Shown piece after piece: positions 7,715 through 15,631 of a stretch of DNA of 16,841 bases (positions are counted from its first letter, which is position 1; every line of letters begins with the position of its first letter). The notes under the pieces are model-generated. The model did not search any database and was not told the DNA's origin. It saw only the letters and a list, made by a program, of their open reading frames with translations. Made by a program: the position numbers and the translations under genes. Source of the stretch: UBA5177 sp002413265 (lineage in GTDB: Bacteria; Chloroflexota; UBA5177); contig DAIORV010000046.1 in assembly GCA_036752825.1 (NCBI GenBank), positions 1 to 16,841 of the forward strand, written 5' to 3'.

Positions 7715-8113
7715 ATGAGTCGTTCAGATGCCCAAAGCCGTCGTGCCGCCACGGCCGTTAAAGCCTCACTCCTGAGTCTGGGTCGCGCCGTGTCCGCGCA
7801 GGAGCTCTATCGCTTGCTGTACCAGAGAGGCCAGGGCGTGGGCCTCGCAACCGTGTATCGAACTCTCGATTCTCTCGTTGAAGTTGGGGAGGCGGAACGG
7901 ATCAGACGGGCCGCGGAAGATACCTACGTTCTCTGTCCGGTCAATCATCACCACCATGCGATTTGTCGAGATTGCGGTCGATCGGATGTGCTCGCGAACT
8001 GCTCCGTGGAGACGACACCTCCGCTGGAGAGCGAGAACGGATTCGTGATCGACGGTCACCAAACTGTGTACTTTGGGCGCTGTCCCGAGTGCGTGGGAGC
8101 CGCTCCGACGTGA
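7715..8113 (+). CDS. zur: Zur-type (Fur family) metal-responsive repressor
   Basis: Zinc-sensing transcriptional repressor of the operon it heads. The product is 132 residues, in the range of actinobacterial Zur. The winged-helix part includes SAQELYRLLYQRGQGVGLATVYRTLDSL (split here as residues 27-42 and the recognition helix at about 43-54). The metal and dimerisation part has the His run NHHHHAIC (residues 77-84), the structural zinc pairs C84-C87 (CRDC) and C123-C126 (CPEC), and HQTVYFGRC. The ATG at 7715 is chosen because the longer frame from 7649 would run back through the terminator and promoter. There is no Shine-Dalgarno, in keeping with a leaderless mRNA. The gene overlaps the next by four bases (GTGA). 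Zinc is favoured over iron or manganese because of the transporter family downstream and the resemblance to Zur; the metal is not proven. Confidence 0.85.
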   Translation: MSRSDAQSRRAATAVKASLLSLGRAVSAQELYRLLYQRGQGVGLATVYRTLDSLVEVGEAERIRRAAEDTYVLCPVNHHHHAICRDCGRSDVLANCSVETTPPLESENGFVIDGHQTVYFGRCPECVGAAPT

Positions 8114-9045
8114 GTCGCGGTACAGGATCTCTCTTTTTGGCTGTCGTCACGGTCGCAGTCTCGATGTTTGCCCTGATTGGTTGCGGTAACGGAGCCGCGT
8201 CCGCACCCTCCACACCGGCCCGGTCCGGGGCGCTTCAGGTCGTCGTCGCCGAGAACTTCTGGGGCAGCATCGCCAAGCAAGAAGGCGGCGACCGAGCGAA
8301 TGTGACGTCGATCGTCGTGAACCCCAACGCGGACCCGCATGCCTACGAGCCGACGACCGCCGACGCGCGTCTCATGGCGAACGCGAAGTACGTCGTGTAC
8401 AACGGCGCGGGCTACGATCCTTGGGCTCCTAAATTGCTGGCTGCAAATCCTGTCGGCGGACGCCGCGTGCTCGAGGTCGGCAAGCTGATTGGCAAGAAGG
8501 AGGGCGACAACCCGCATATGTGGTACGCACCCAGCTACGTGGCACGAGTAGCCGCACAAATAACTACGGATTACAAGAGGTTGGATCCACCAGATGCGGC
8601 ATACTTTGAACGCCGGCATGCGAATTTCATGAATGTTGCTCTAAAGCCCTATAGCGCCGAGATTTCTCTCATTTCGCAGAAATACCACGCAGTGCCGGTG
8701 AGCGCCACAGAGAGCATTTTCGTGTACCTCGCGCAAACCCTGAAGTTGAATCTCATTACACCGCCCGGCTTCATGAAAGCTATGTCTGAGGGAACAGGGC
8801 CGACGGCGCAGGATAAGTCGACTTTCGACCACCAGATCGCCTCCAAGGAGATCAAGGTCTTCGTCTACAACAGTCAAAACGCAACGCCCGACACCAATGC
8901 GCTGGAAGCAAAGGCGAAAGCACAGCACATTCCTGTCGTTCCCATTACGGAAACCCTGCAGCCGGCCGGAGCTACCTTTCAGGCCTGGCAGACCTCTCAG
9001 CTTCGCGCGCTCGCCGCGGCGCTTCACCGAGCCACCCGACGATGA
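8110..9045 (+). CDS. znuA: Metal (zinc-family) ABC transporter substrate-binding lipoprotein
   Basis: Captures the metal ion outside the membrane and hands it to the permeases encoded downstream; cluster A-I solute-binding family. The GTG at 8110 overlaps the repressor stop and gives a proper lipoprotein signal: basic MSRGTG, a hydrophobic stretch, then the lipobox LIGC. The longer open frame from 7963 would lie over the repressor gene and is not used. The mature protein starts LQVVVAENFWGSIAKQ. Likely ligands by position are H77 (NPNADPHAYEP), H136 (NPHMWY), E201 (SATES) and E281 (PITETL). The third ligand is Glu, not the His of E. coli ZnuA, which resembles the PsaA/Mn type, and there is no His-rich loop. 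Zinc is still preferred because of the Zur context. Length 311 residues is normal. The gene overlaps the ATPase gene by ATGA. Confidence 0.85.
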   Translation: MSRGTGSLFLAVVTVAVSMFALIGCGNGAASAPSTPARSGALQVVVAENFWGSIAKQEGGDRANVTSIVVNPNADPHAYEPTTADARLMANAKYVVYNGAGYDPWAPKLLAANPVGGRRVLEVGKLIGKKEGDNPHMWYAPSYVARVAAQITTDYKRLDPPDAAYFERRHANFMNVALKPYSAEISLISQKYHAVPVSATESIFVYLAQTLKLNLITPPGFMKAMSEGTGPTAQDKSTFDHQIASKEIKVFVYNSQNATPDTNALEAKAKAQHIPVVPITETLQPAGATFQAWQTSQLRALAAALHRATRR

Positions 9046-10007
9046 GCGAGTTGAAGCCGTCGCCGCTGACCGGGGCGGAAACGCCGAGGGCTTCGCTCGC
9101 GAGCGTAGAGACGCGAGCTCGCGTCACCGCGGAGCCCCGGACGCTCGCGGGAGGCGTCCAGCCGGTGGTTCGTATCGAATGCGCATCGGTAGAGCTGGGT
9201 GGCCGGACCATCTGGGAAAACGTCAATCTGGAAGTCGATCCCGGAGAATTCATCGCCGTGCTGGGTCCCAACGGCTCGGGGAAGTCGACACTGATCAAGG
9301 CCATGCTGGGTCTCGTTCCGCTGTCACGGGGGTCCATCACGGTGGATGGCGTGTCACCTCGCAGGGGGCGTCGAGCCGTCGGTTACGTGCCGCAACGGCG
9401 CAGTTTTGGCCCGGAGGTGCACGTGCGTGGGCGTGATCTTGTTCGTCTCGGGCTGGACGGCAACCACTGGGGCGTCCCGCTGCCGCCCGTGGGCCGACTT
9501 TGGGGGCGAGAGACTCGCTCTGACATTGCGCGAAAGCGAGTCCAGCAGGTGATCGAGATGGTTGGCGCGGAGGCTCTGGCCGATCGCCCCATCGGCAAGC
9601 TATCGGGCGGTGAGCAGCAGCGACTGCTGATTGCCGAAGCGCTAGTCACGGAGCCGCGGGTGCTGTTGCTTGATGAGCCACTGGACAGCCTCGACCTCTC
9701 CCACCAGCAGGAAGTCTCGTCGGTAATCCGGGAGCTCAGTGAACAAAGTGGTGCAGCCGTGTTTCTGGTCGCGCACGATGTGAATCCGCTCCTTCAGTAC
9801 GTCGATCGGCTGGTCTACTTGGCAGCCGGGCAAGTGGTGGTCGGAAAGCCCGAAGAGGTAATCACCACCGAGACCTTGTCTCTCCTGTACGGCACTTCCG
9901 TAGAGGTGCTGCGCACGAGTGATGGGCGGTTGGTGGTTGTCGGTCAACCCGAGGGCATGCCGTGTGCCGAGCACCACCACGGCCCTGAGCTCGCGGCAAA
10001 GCGCTGA
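9042..10007 (+). CDS. znuC: Metal ABC transporter ATP-binding protein
   Basis: Energises metal import on the cytosolic face. Marks of an ABC ATPase are all present: Walker A GPNGSGKST (75-83), Q-loop VPQ (Q118), signature LSGGEQQR (187-194), Walker B VLLLDEP (207-213), D-loop and H-loop AHD (H245). The product is 321 residues, longer than usual because about 41 Ala/Arg/Thr-rich residues precede the first beta strand (VVRIECASVEL). The ATG at 9042 overlaps the binding-protein stop (ATGA). An in-frame GTG at 9165 with GGGAGG at 9149-9154, ten bases upstream, would remove the extension and is a real alternative start. The C-terminus carries AEHHHG, a possible metal-touching His cluster. The operon setting fixes the substrate class. 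Confidence 0.92.
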   Translation: MSELKPSPLTGAETPRASLASVETRARVTAEPRTLAGGVQPVVRIECASVELGGRTIWENVNLEVDPGEFIAVLGPNGSGKSTLIKAMLGLVPLSRGSITVDGVSPRRGRRAVGYVPQRRSFGPEVHVRGRDLVRLGLDGNHWGVPLPPVGRLWGRETRSDIARKRVQQVIEMVGAEALADRPIGKLSGGEQQRLLIAEALVTEPRVLLLDEPLDSLDLSHQQEVSSVIRELSEQSGAAVFLVAHDVNPLLQYVDRLVYLAAGQVVVGKPEEVITTETLSLLYGTSVEVLRTSDGRLVVVGQPEGMPCAEHHHGPELAAKR

Positions 10008-10019
10008 CGTAGCCCACGC

Positions 10020-10910
10020 ATGCAGGCATCCTGGAACCCCCTTACCGATCTTCAGCTCCTGTTCCAGTACCACTTCATGCACAACGCGTTCCTTGCCGGG
10101 ACAATCGTCGCTGTCGTAGCGGGCGCTGTGGGTTATTACATGGTGCTACGTGCTCAGACTTTTGCCGGTCACGCTCTGGCCCATGTCGGCTTTGCCGGTG
10201 CGGCAGGCGCGCTGCTTTTCGGTCTGTCGCCAGTCGTGGGACTCCTGGTCGTCGGCATTGGCGCGGCAGTCGGCATGGGCATGCTGGGGGATCGGAACGG
10301 CTCTGGTGACGCTGCCGACGGGGTAGCAATCGCGGCGGTCTTCACGTTTGCAATCGGCATCGGATTGCTCTTCCTTCAGCTTTATCCCGGCCAAGCCGAA
10401 AACGCCTACTCAATTCTGTTTGGGGCGGTGCTTGGCATCACCGACACCGACGTCGAAACGATCGCAGCCGCTGGGATCGCCACTCTCATTGCCCTCACCG
10501 TAATGGCGCGCCCGCTGCTCTTTGCCTCGCTCGATCCGGAGGTGGCCATGGCAAGAGGCATTCCGGTGCGTGCGCTGTCGATAGGCTTCCTGGTGCTGCT
10601 CGCTTTCGCCGTCGCGCAATCGGTTCAGGTGGTCGGCATTCTCCTGATCTTCGCGCTACTCGTTACGCCGGCGGCGACGGCTCAGCGCCTCGCGTCGCGC
10701 CCACCGGTGGCCATCGCGCTCTCGATCGCACTGGCGTTGCTCTTCACCTGGCTCGGCATCGCCGTCGCCTACTTCGCTCCGTACTCTGTCGTCGGCTTTT
10801 ACGTCACGACGATTGCGTTCCTCACCTACGCGGTCGTTGTACTGCTGACAAGCGAGCGGGTGGAGCGCGCATGGCAAAGTCGAGCGCACGCCAGGAGCGC
10901 AGCCGCGTGA
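10020..10910 (+). CDS. znuB: Metal ABC transporter permease (ABC-3 family), first of two
   Basis: Membrane channel subunit of the metal importer: 296 residues, almost wholly hydrophobic, with about eight membrane helices. ABC-3 family marks are GYYMVLRAQTFAGHALAHVGFAG (two runs, about residues 39-61), RPLLFASLDPEVAMARGIPVR (about 161-181), where the permease meets the ATPase, and VGILLIFALLVTPAATAQRLA near the end. Twelve bases separate it from the ATPase stop and no Shine-Dalgarno is obvious, so translation probably depends on the upstream gene. It is clearly related to, but different from, the next gene, so the channel may be a heterodimer. Confidence 0.92.
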   Translation: MQASWNPLTDLQLLFQYHFMHNAFLAGTIVAVVAGAVGYYMVLRAQTFAGHALAHVGFAGAAGALLFGLSPVVGLLVVGIGAAVGMGMLGDRNGSGDAADGVAIAAVFTFAIGIGLLFLQLYPGQAENAYSILFGAVLGITDTDVETIAAAGIATLIALTVMARPLLFASLDPEVAMARGIPVRALSIGFLVLLAFAVAQSVQVVGILLIFALLVTPAATAQRLASRPPVAIALSIALALLFTWLGIAVAYFAPYSVVGFYVTTIAFLTYAVVVLLTSERVERAWQSRAHARSAAA

Positions 10911-11827
10911 ACGAGGACGGCCTGCTTACGCTGCTCCAGGTGTCGCTCAATCCCGTGAAGGGCCTCCAGGAGATGCTCGGCAACGATTTCATGCGCTATG
11001 CGTTCATGGCGGGCACTTCTATGGCAGTGCTTGGAGGCCTTGTAGGGTACTTCGTCGTTCTGCGTCGCCTGGCGTTCGCGGGCGAGGCGCTGTCTCACGT
11101 TGCCTTTGCCGCTGCGCTTGGCGCCGTCTTGCTCGGTTTCGAGCCACTGGCGGGAATGTTTGTCATCACCGTTGCGGTCGCCCTCGGCATGGGGTCGTTC
11201 GCGGACCAGGCGCGCTCCAACGACATCGCCGTCGGCACCGTTCTCACGTGGGTGCTTGGCGTGGGAGCGCTCTTTCTCAGCATCTATACCTCAAGTGCGA
11301 GCGGAGGCAACAACGGACAAATTGGAGTTAATGTGCTCTTCGGCTCGATCCTAGGCGTGCAGCTGCAACAGGCACAAGAGGCCGTCGGCATCGGCCTGGT
11401 TGCACTCGTCGTCCTGCTTCTCATCATCCGGCCCTTGCTGTTTGCGACGCTTGACCCGACCGTTGCCCAGGTGCGGGGCGTGCCGGTGCGTTTGGTCGGG
11501 ATCGCATTCATCGGCCTGGTTGCAGTGACGGTGACCGAAGCCGTACAGGTGGTCGGCGCGCTGCTCGTCCTGGCCCTGCTGGTCATGCCCGCGGCTACCG
11601 CTCAGCGCTGGACTTCCAGACCTTTCATTGCCCTGGTACTCTCGGCCGCATTGGCGGTGATCCTAACCTGGTCCGGACTGATTCTTGGCTATTACAAGCC
11701 GTATCCCGTGAGCTTTTTCATCACGACGTTGGCCTTCGGCTCGTATGCGGGCACGCTCGGCGTCCAATACGCCTGGTCGCGTTGGTCACGCCGTCCCGCC
11801 GGTCACGTTCAGATCGCCGGCCCGTGA
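10907..11827 (+). CDS. Metal ABC transporter permease (ABC-3 family), second of two
   Basis: Second channel subunit of the metal importer, with the same marks as its neighbour: GYFVVLRRLAFAGEALSHVAF, RPLLFATLDPTVAQVRGVPVR and VGALLVLALLVMPAATAQRW. It has a longer loop (SSASGGNNGQIG) before the middle helices. The start given is GTG at 10907: it makes a GTGA overlap with the previous stop as elsewhere in the operon, has AGGAG at 10893-10897 nine bases upstream, and brings the N-terminus into line with the first permease. An ATG at 10871 (12 codons earlier, 40-base overlap, GGTGGAG in front) is possible. Length is 306 or 318 residues. It probably pairs with the first permease; two separate homodimers cannot be excluded. 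Confidence 0.9.
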   Translation: MNEDGLLTLLQVSLNPVKGLQEMLGNDFMRYAFMAGTSMAVLGGLVGYFVVLRRLAFAGEALSHVAFAAALGAVLLGFEPLAGMFVITVAVALGMGSFADQARSNDIAVGTVLTWVLGVGALFLSIYTSSASGGNNGQIGVNVLFGSILGVQLQQAQEAVGIGLVALVVLLLIIRPLLFATLDPTVAQVRGVPVRLVGIAFIGLVAVTVTEAVQVVGALLVLALLVMPAATAQRWTSRPFIALVLSAALAVILTWSGLILGYYKPYPVSFFITTLAFGSYAGTLGVQYAWSRWSRRPAGHVQIAGP

Positions 11828-11840
11828 GCGCCAGGCAACC

Positions 11841-11864
11841 TTCGTCTCGGCATTACCGAGCGAA
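11841..11864. terminator. Small hairpin between convergent genes, possible terminator
   Basis: TTCG-T-CTCGG, loop CATTA, then CCGAG-CGAA form a nine-pair stem with one bulged T. It fills most of the 39 bases between the second permease and the convergent protease gene. There is no clear T-tract on either strand, so termination is plausible by position but weak by sequence. Confidence 0.4.
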
Positions 11865-11866
11865 AG

Positions 11867-14800
11867 TCACTGAACGTTCAGCGTGACATCATCCACAAAG
11901 AAGTCGGTCGAGAGCGTGCTGTTGCTCGAAGCGTTGAACACGATCTGAACCGGCTGGCCCTTGTATCCCGCCAGCCCTCCCGACAGGTCGAGAGTTCTCT
12001 GGACCCATGCTCCAGAAGCATTGTTGTTACACAGCGCGGGCGCAGATGAAAGGGTCAAGCCCGCCGCGGACTTCACCAGAGCCTTGAAAGTATCTGAACA
12101 GGATGAACTTGTCTCTTGAGTCCGGATGTTGGTCCAGTAGCTCAAAGTAGCGGTCGCAAAACTCGCCGGTAGGATTACTGTCTGGGCCAGTGCGTCCTGG
12201 CATGAGTTGTATCCACACATCCATGCTTCGTAGCTGCCGGAGTGCGGCTTGGAGTAATCGATCATCTGGTATCCGGCGGCCGACTGTTCCTGCCACAGTG
12301 TCTGTCCGTTTTCAAACCCCCCATTCGCCACGATCTGGCTGCTTACGGCCCTTCCGGTGGTTGCCGTTGCAGTGGGGCTGGGCAGCGGGGTCCGCGTGGA
12401 AGTTGCCTGTGGCGCCGGAGTGGTCGTGGGGGTCGGAGACGCCGGTGTCACGGTGCTCGTCGGAATAGGAGTGCTGGTTGGCGTTGCCGCGACATTACCA
12501 CTGCTCACCGATAGCGTGACGTCGTCGACAAAGAAGGAGGACGAAAGAGGCCCGCTCGCGGAGGCGGCAAACAGAACCTGCACCTGATTGCCCGCATAGG
12601 CCGCGAGTGCGGAGGTCAGATCGACGGACCTCTGAGTCCACCCCGTGGGAGAGGAGTTACAGACCTGGGTTCCGGACACTATTCGGGACCCTGCGGACGT
12701 AAGAATCTGAGGCGTCAGACTGTCGAGGCAGGCAGAACCCACTTCCTGGGTGACGACATCGGACCAATAGGTCAGAGTCACCTGAGTAAACCCGGCGGGC
12801 AGCGTGATCGTCTGAGAAAGTCTGTCGCTGCAGAGAGCGTAGCCGCACATCCAGGCCGCATACGAGCCGGAATGTGGATTCGAATAACCGATCATCTGGT
12901 AGCCGGCCCTGGACTGTTCCTGCCAAGGCGTCTGTCCTGATTCGAATCCTGTGTTCGCCAGGAGCTGAACCGTGGTGCCCTGGGCGGGAGTGCTCGTGGC
13001 GGTGAGCGTGTTCGTTGCCGTCGCGGTACTGGTCGGCGCGGCGGTAAGACTCGGGGTCGGACTGGCAACCGGTACGGTTGCGGTCGCGGTGGGCGTTGGC
13101 GGAGCGACGGGAGGTGTCGCAGTTGGAACCGGCCCGGAGCCGCCAACCGACAACGAGACGTCGTCGAGAAAGAAGTTTGTCCAGGCCGTTCCGCCGGTCT
13201 GCCCAGAGAAATAGATCTGTACCTGTTGCCCCGCATGGCTCTGCAGTACGGAGGACAAATCCGCAGAGACGTGAGTCCATCCCGTACTCGCCGTATTACA
13301 AAGGGTCTGAACGGTGGAAAGCGTGGCGCCGGCGGTGGACCGCACGCGGACAGCGAGCGTGTCAACGCACGCTGTGGTGGTCTCTTGCGTGGTAACGTCG
13401 GTCCAATAGCTGAGCGTTGCTTGAGAAACTGTGGCCGGCAGCGCGACCGTTTGCCACAGGTTATCCCCGCACGAACGGTACCCGCACAGCCACGCCTCGT
13501 ACGAACCGGTGTGCGGATTGGAATAGTTGACCATCTGATAGCCGCCGACCGACTGTTCTTGCCAGGGCGGCTGTCCGCTCTCGAAGCCGCCGTTAGTTAT
13601 CAGCTGCACGCTTGGAGCAGCGGTTGGCGTGGGGGTTGCTGTTGCAGGCGTGGCCTTGGGAGTCGGGGTTGCAGTTGGCGTGAGCGACTGGCCGCTCAAG
13701 TCACGGGCCAGGTTCCAGACGTCCGGCGATCCTATCCCAGTTACCGCGTCCCAGCCGGAACCGGCATTGTACGCGCCATTGGTTCCCGAGACGACATCGT
13801 GAAATGGAGCATAGGTCTGGCTGTGCGTGCTGAGATTGTAGAGAGACGGATTTAGGAAGCCGGCGGTGTGCCCGGCCGTGTTCTGCAGGTATTGATTGAT
13901 GTCTGCGATGAAGCCCGCCCATAAGGGACTGGAGAGACTGGTGCCTCCGAACTGGCCGCAGGCTGAGCTGTTCCCATAGCAGACGAGTGCGCCCGTATTT
14001 GGATCCCCAACGGACGATATGTCGGGATAGCCTCGCCACCCGTTTGCGGCTAGTCCAGTTCCGGTCTGCCAGGTGGGCCGCGAAAAGATCTTGCTATATC
14101 CGCCTCCGGAGCCCTCCGGCGTGCCACCAGGCCAACAGGTCGCACAGTAGGCCCAGGCGGTCTCACCGGGGTCGGTACTGCCGATGTTTCCTGAAAAGCG
14201 TGTCCCTCCGACGGCAGTTACGTTGGGACTGCTAGCGGGGTACGCGGGATACGGATCCACGCCGGCGCCGGTGCCGCTTGAATCGCACCAAGAGCCCTGA
14301 TCGGCGCTCGAGAAGAAGTAGTTATGTCCCGTGGCTCGGTTCGCCGCGAAGATTTGCTCGGCGGATTTGGTCCACGAGTCGTTCGCGGACCCGGCCTCGC
14401 ACCCGGCCCACGAATTTGTAATCTGCAAATTATTGTTGGCGTCGGTTCCGGCGATGTTCAGGGCATCGAGCAGGGCCTGGTCAGTTGGATTGCCGCTGGT
14501 ATCGGTCGCGATCTCGTAGTAATCGATCGTGGCGCCAGGTGCCATGCCGCTCGAGGACTCTATGTCCATCCCCGCCTCGCCGCTATCTGGACTGATGGCC
14601 GAGGTAGTGCCGCCGTCTACCGAGATAACGTTTAGGCGGCCGTTGGCACGGGTCGCCGTGCTGGCGGACGTACGGGTCGCGAACGAGGACAGAGTCGTAT
14701 CCGAGGGAGGAACCATCCACATCGTGATTCCGATGTGCTGTCCGCTCCCCGTATAGCCGGCGTTCCAAAGCGGGTTCACATCGTAGGCGTTGGCGAAATC

Positions 14801-15440
14801 CTGCGGATAGTAGGCGGGAGATCCGCGTGCCGTCCCATTCGAGAGAAGGTGGAAGCGAGGGATGTCATCCAGCCCTACGACGCTGTTCACCACATCACTC
14901 ACCGAGGAGTCCACGACGGCATCCGAGCTCGGCGCAAAGAACACCTGCTGGTGCCCATGAATGGTGGCTCTATAGCGATTTACCGAGACTCCGAACAACT
15001 TTTGGGCTTGAGATACGGTCCCGGAGGCATCGACCACCAGATGATTGGGGTAGGTGTGCGACACCATGAACCCGTGAGCAGTCAGCCAGTGAGAGACTCG
15101 TTCCTGATCCGCCGCCGTCGGGTTGAACAGCGCGTTTGCCTGGGACTGAGTCAGATACTGTTGGTAACGCGGACTCGATGGGTCACTGACGTCTTGCAGA
15201 AAGGCGTTGAGCGCCGCCGGATCACGTGCGGGAAGGCCAATCGCAAGATTTACGCTGGTCGATCCACTCTCCGGCCCCAGTAGCTGAGCCTGGCCCTTCG
15301 CCACCTGAGAGGGAACGACCCCACCTATCACTCTCGGCGCCGATGAAGCTGCCGCGGCAATGACTGACGTTACGCTGGCCCACCGAGCCCAGACCAAGCG
15401 CACACACGCTAATCAGGCTTGCCACCAAACGACGGCTCAC
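11867..15440 (-). CDS. Secreted sedolisin (S53) protease with three C-terminal repeats; frameshift in the signal peptide
   Basis: Exported serine-carboxyl endopeptidase. A pro-kumamolisin propeptide comes first (through about 14830), then the catalytic domain: Glu (codon 14576-14578) and Asp (14564-14566) in SGEAGMDIE, the oxyanion Asp (14300-14302) in SSADQGSWC, and Ser (13937-13939) in GGTSLSSPLWAG. GWDAVTGIGSPD marks the calcium-site end. Three repeats of about 155 residues follow, joined by PTATPTP-like linkers. The start is placed at GTG 15440: AAGGA lies six bases upstream and it begins SRRLVASLISVCALGLGSV, a signal peptide. Its frame joins the main frame only if one C is removed from CCC at 15379-15381, giving GSVASVTSVIAAAAS. 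Uncorrected, the main frame can start only at GTG 15403 with a poor N-terminus (MRLVWARWAS). Corrected length is about 1190 residues. Substrate is unknown; an acidic-pH optimum is typical of the family. Confidence 0.88.
11870..12334 (-). repeat. Protein-level repeat 3 of the sedolisin (C-terminal)
   Basis: About 155 residues starting IVANGGFENGQTLWQEQS and ending FFVDDVTLNVQ at the stop. It shares the frame NGGFE-GQ--WQEQS--GYQM with the other two copies, four conserved Cys (CGYNSC, one before SDTF and one in ALCN) and a closing FFVDDVTL. The alternating hydrophobic pattern suggests a jelly-roll, carbohydrate-binding-like module; binding is not shown. Confidence 0.75.
12503..12968 (-). repeat. 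Protein-level repeat 2 of the sedolisin
   Basis: About 155 residues from LLANTGFESGQTPWQEQS to FFVDDVTLSVSS. Cys positions match repeats 1 and 3 (CGYALC, ACLDSL, QVCN), which suggests two disulfides per module outside the cell. It is flanked by Thr/Pro/Ala linkers of about 55-60 residues (12335-12502 and 12969-13147). Confidence 0.75.
13148..13605 (-). repeat. Protein-level repeat 1 of the sedolisin
   Basis: About 152 residues from LITNGGFESGQPPWQEQS to FFLDDVSLSVGG. The four Cys are conserved (CGYRSC, ACVDTL, TLCN). A Thr/Pro linker (about 13606-13690) joins it to the catalytic domain. Copies 1-3 are similar in protein but have clearly diverged in DNA, so the duplication is not recent. Confidence 0.75.
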
Positions 15441-15631
15441 ATCTGTTCCTTCCGCTGCCTTGGCCACCTTCGCTGAAGAGTCTCCGCCAAGTAGTGTCAG
15501 GACCTTAGCAGTCGAGAATTAGCCGGAGATTAGTCATGGATCACCCGAGCTGCACGAGTCGGAAGGTTTTTGCTTCTACCGGCGACCGCTGTGACAGAGT
15601 GGGCTAGTCCCACCGCGCTCAAGGAGAAGTC
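15441..15631. promoter_or_regulatory. Divergent intergenic region between the S53 and S9 peptidase genes
   Basis: Contains the ribosome-binding sites of both genes: AAGGA (minus strand, 15447-15451) for the sedolisin and AAGGAG at 15621-15626 for the S9 peptidase. A 5-bp hairpin, GTGGG-CTAGT-CCCAC at 15599-15613, lies just ahead of the second. Promoters for both genes must lie here, but no hexamer pair is convincing. The shared region would allow joint control. Confidence 0.4.

Noticed and set aside
12335..13147. Repeated low-complexity DNA with similar blocks, considered as a CRISPR or tandem DNA repeat
   Set aside because: Similarity is at protein level (Thr/Pro linkers and 155-residue modules); there are no short identical repeats with regular spacers.
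12657..13280. Long minus-strand open frame overlapping the sedolisin repeats
   Set aside because: It is a shifted-frame reading of the repeat and linker DNA, rich in Arg and Pro with no domain pattern, while the sedolisin frame has clear motifs throughout.
15222..15467. Separate small secreted protein starting at 15467
   Set aside because: Its first part is the sedolisin signal peptide and its rest is an out-of-frame reading of the propeptide; a single-base correction merges it with the protease.
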